From an uncultured Bacteroidaceae bacterium (GTDB lineage: Bacteria > Bacteroidota > Bacteroidia > Bacteroidales > Bacteroidaceae), in assembly GCA_905233765.1 (NCBI GenBank), contig CAJOCU010000004.1:1-64000 (forward strand): DNA of 64,000 nucleotides. The letters run 5' to 3'. A program made the position numbers and the translations under genes. Below, piece by piece: positions 63,638 to 64,000 of the stretch. The number at the start of each line of letters is the position of its first letter. Positions within the stretch are counted from its first letter, which is position 1. Below the pieces are notes generated by a model. The model saw only the letters and a program-made list of their open reading frames with translations. It made no database searches and was not told where the DNA came from.

Positions 63638-64000
63638 CGAAAGGGCACGAATCGAGTAAAAAAACGATGGGAAAACCTCAGCGGAGGGGCCTGATCAATC
63701 TTAATGGGAATCATAGCGTTTGTGCTATATTCGATGATGTCCAAGAACCTAGGAAATTCATAAGACATCCAATGTAACGAATAAGTGCCGACGTCTACGC
63801 GATAGCGTGGACTGGACTTATCTACATGGATGGGTTTTCCTAGGACCTTTGGACATCGATAAGAGCGGTTCACGCTCTTATTGTGTCCAAAGGTTCTATG
63901 TTGAGAACCCATTATCATTCGAATAGAGGTCCATTCGCTTTAAAGCTATATGCGTAAATGGATTTTTTATCAAAGAATTACAATCTGTCAACAACCCACG
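63638..64000 (+). ncRNA. Highly structured, apparently non-coding RNA, 3' end outside window
   Basis: Downstream of the promoter at least six stems can form. They include CCTC/GAGG (63676-63687) and GAAT-ATAGC/GCTAT-ATTC (63708-63732). A long arm pairs 63736-63800 with 63805-63857 through CCTAGGAAA/TTTCCTAGG, CATCCA-TGTA/TACATGGATG, ATAAGT/ACTTAT and GTCTACGC/GCGTGGAC. A 19-bp hairpin spans 63846-63893 (CCTTTGGACA/TGTCCAAAGG plus ATAAGAGCG/CGCTCTTAT), and GGTTCT/AGAACC closes at 63892-63909. The segment near 63847-63857 is shared by the long arm and the 19-bp hairpin, so they exclude each other. Only a 36-codon frame (ATG 63667) is present. The family is unknown to me. Confidence 0.55.

Noticed and set aside
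63667-63777. 36-codon plus-strand frame starting ATG 63667
   Set aside because: Short, no known motif, and its bases take part in several RNA stems. It could be a leader peptide but the evidence is too thin to list it as a gene.
63625-63918. 97-codon minus-strand frame over the terminal structured region
   Set aside because: It has no recognisable motif, runs antisense through perfect hairpins, and opposes a strong plus-strand promoter.
63605-64000. Leader of a ribosomal RNA operon, tmRNA or RNase P RNA
   Set aside because: None of the conserved sequences that mark these RNAs are visible in the segment, and no 16S start follows before the window ends.

Overview
The window reads as chromosomal DNA of a Prevotella-like member of the Bacteroidota (Bacteroidales). 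The evidence is the recurring -7 promoter box TAnnTTTG, several genes whose starts are fixed by that box, a Prevotella-type C-terminal sorting tail on a large secreted protein, and families seen mainly in this phylum (DUF4836, DUF4494, the MxKPE small peptide, giant LamG surface proteins, a kinase-RapZ fusion). Coding regions are GC-rich (judged by eye); intergenic stretches are clearly AT-richer.

Layout. 1-9845: the 5' part of one giant minus-strand surface-protein gene (>3,280 codons, runs off the left edge), facing a membrane-anchored AraC-type regulator (10144-11283). 11306-19296: an outer-membrane protein, nth, pgk, a solute-binding lipoprotein with a 745-residue helical-repeat protein, and cardiolipin synthase. 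19337-21054: KDO synthesis (kdsD, kdsA). 21326-23516: MaoC-like hydratase, dapA, a small lipoprotein, methylmalonyl-CoA epimerase. 23621-35350: a long minus-strand run of nine genes (nupG-like, bifunctional nuclease-like, rsmE, DUF4836, ABC ATPase, ABC permease, AmgK-like kinase fused to RapZ, phosphoethanolamine-transferase-like enzyme, TonB-dependent receptor). 35970-39793: a secreted-protein locus with a 51-residue peptide gene, a 1,087-residue protein and a structured 5' leader. 39941-41763: LytTR regulator and sensor kinase. 41921-46690: DUF4494, yggS and two tandem acyl-CoA synthetases. 46731-54546: ligA, a SNF2 helicase, trmD, and a zeta-like kinase with a 51-residue partner. 54591-58707: a third acyl-CoA synthetase with a cupin regulator, then pyrD/pyrK. 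58880-63036: LolA-like protein, trxB and a GH2 glycosidase.

The final 960 bases hold no convincing gene but are the most unusual part of the window: nine palindromes with dyad centres 21-22 bp apart (63070-63255), iteron-like AACCTACACC repeats with an inverted copy, an 88-bp inverted-repeat element containing a stretch that resembles an IS3-family end, and then a strong promoter (63605-63633) feeding a highly structured, apparently non-coding RNA that runs towards the right edge.

A second theme is a family of 7-8-bp purine/pyrimidine-skewed repeats (AGTTGAGAG, GTTTAAGG, CCCTTGAA types). They fill many gene junctions and in several places have entered reading frames in frame, giving STLNSQLSTLN-like inserts or altered C-termini.

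The visible biology is mostly envelope-centred: KDO and cardiolipin synthesis, LPS modification, LolA, TonB uptake, surface proteins and an amino-sugar kinase/RapZ fusion. Ordinary housekeeping genes are mixed in. No tRNA, rRNA, CRISPR array or intact transposase gene was seen.
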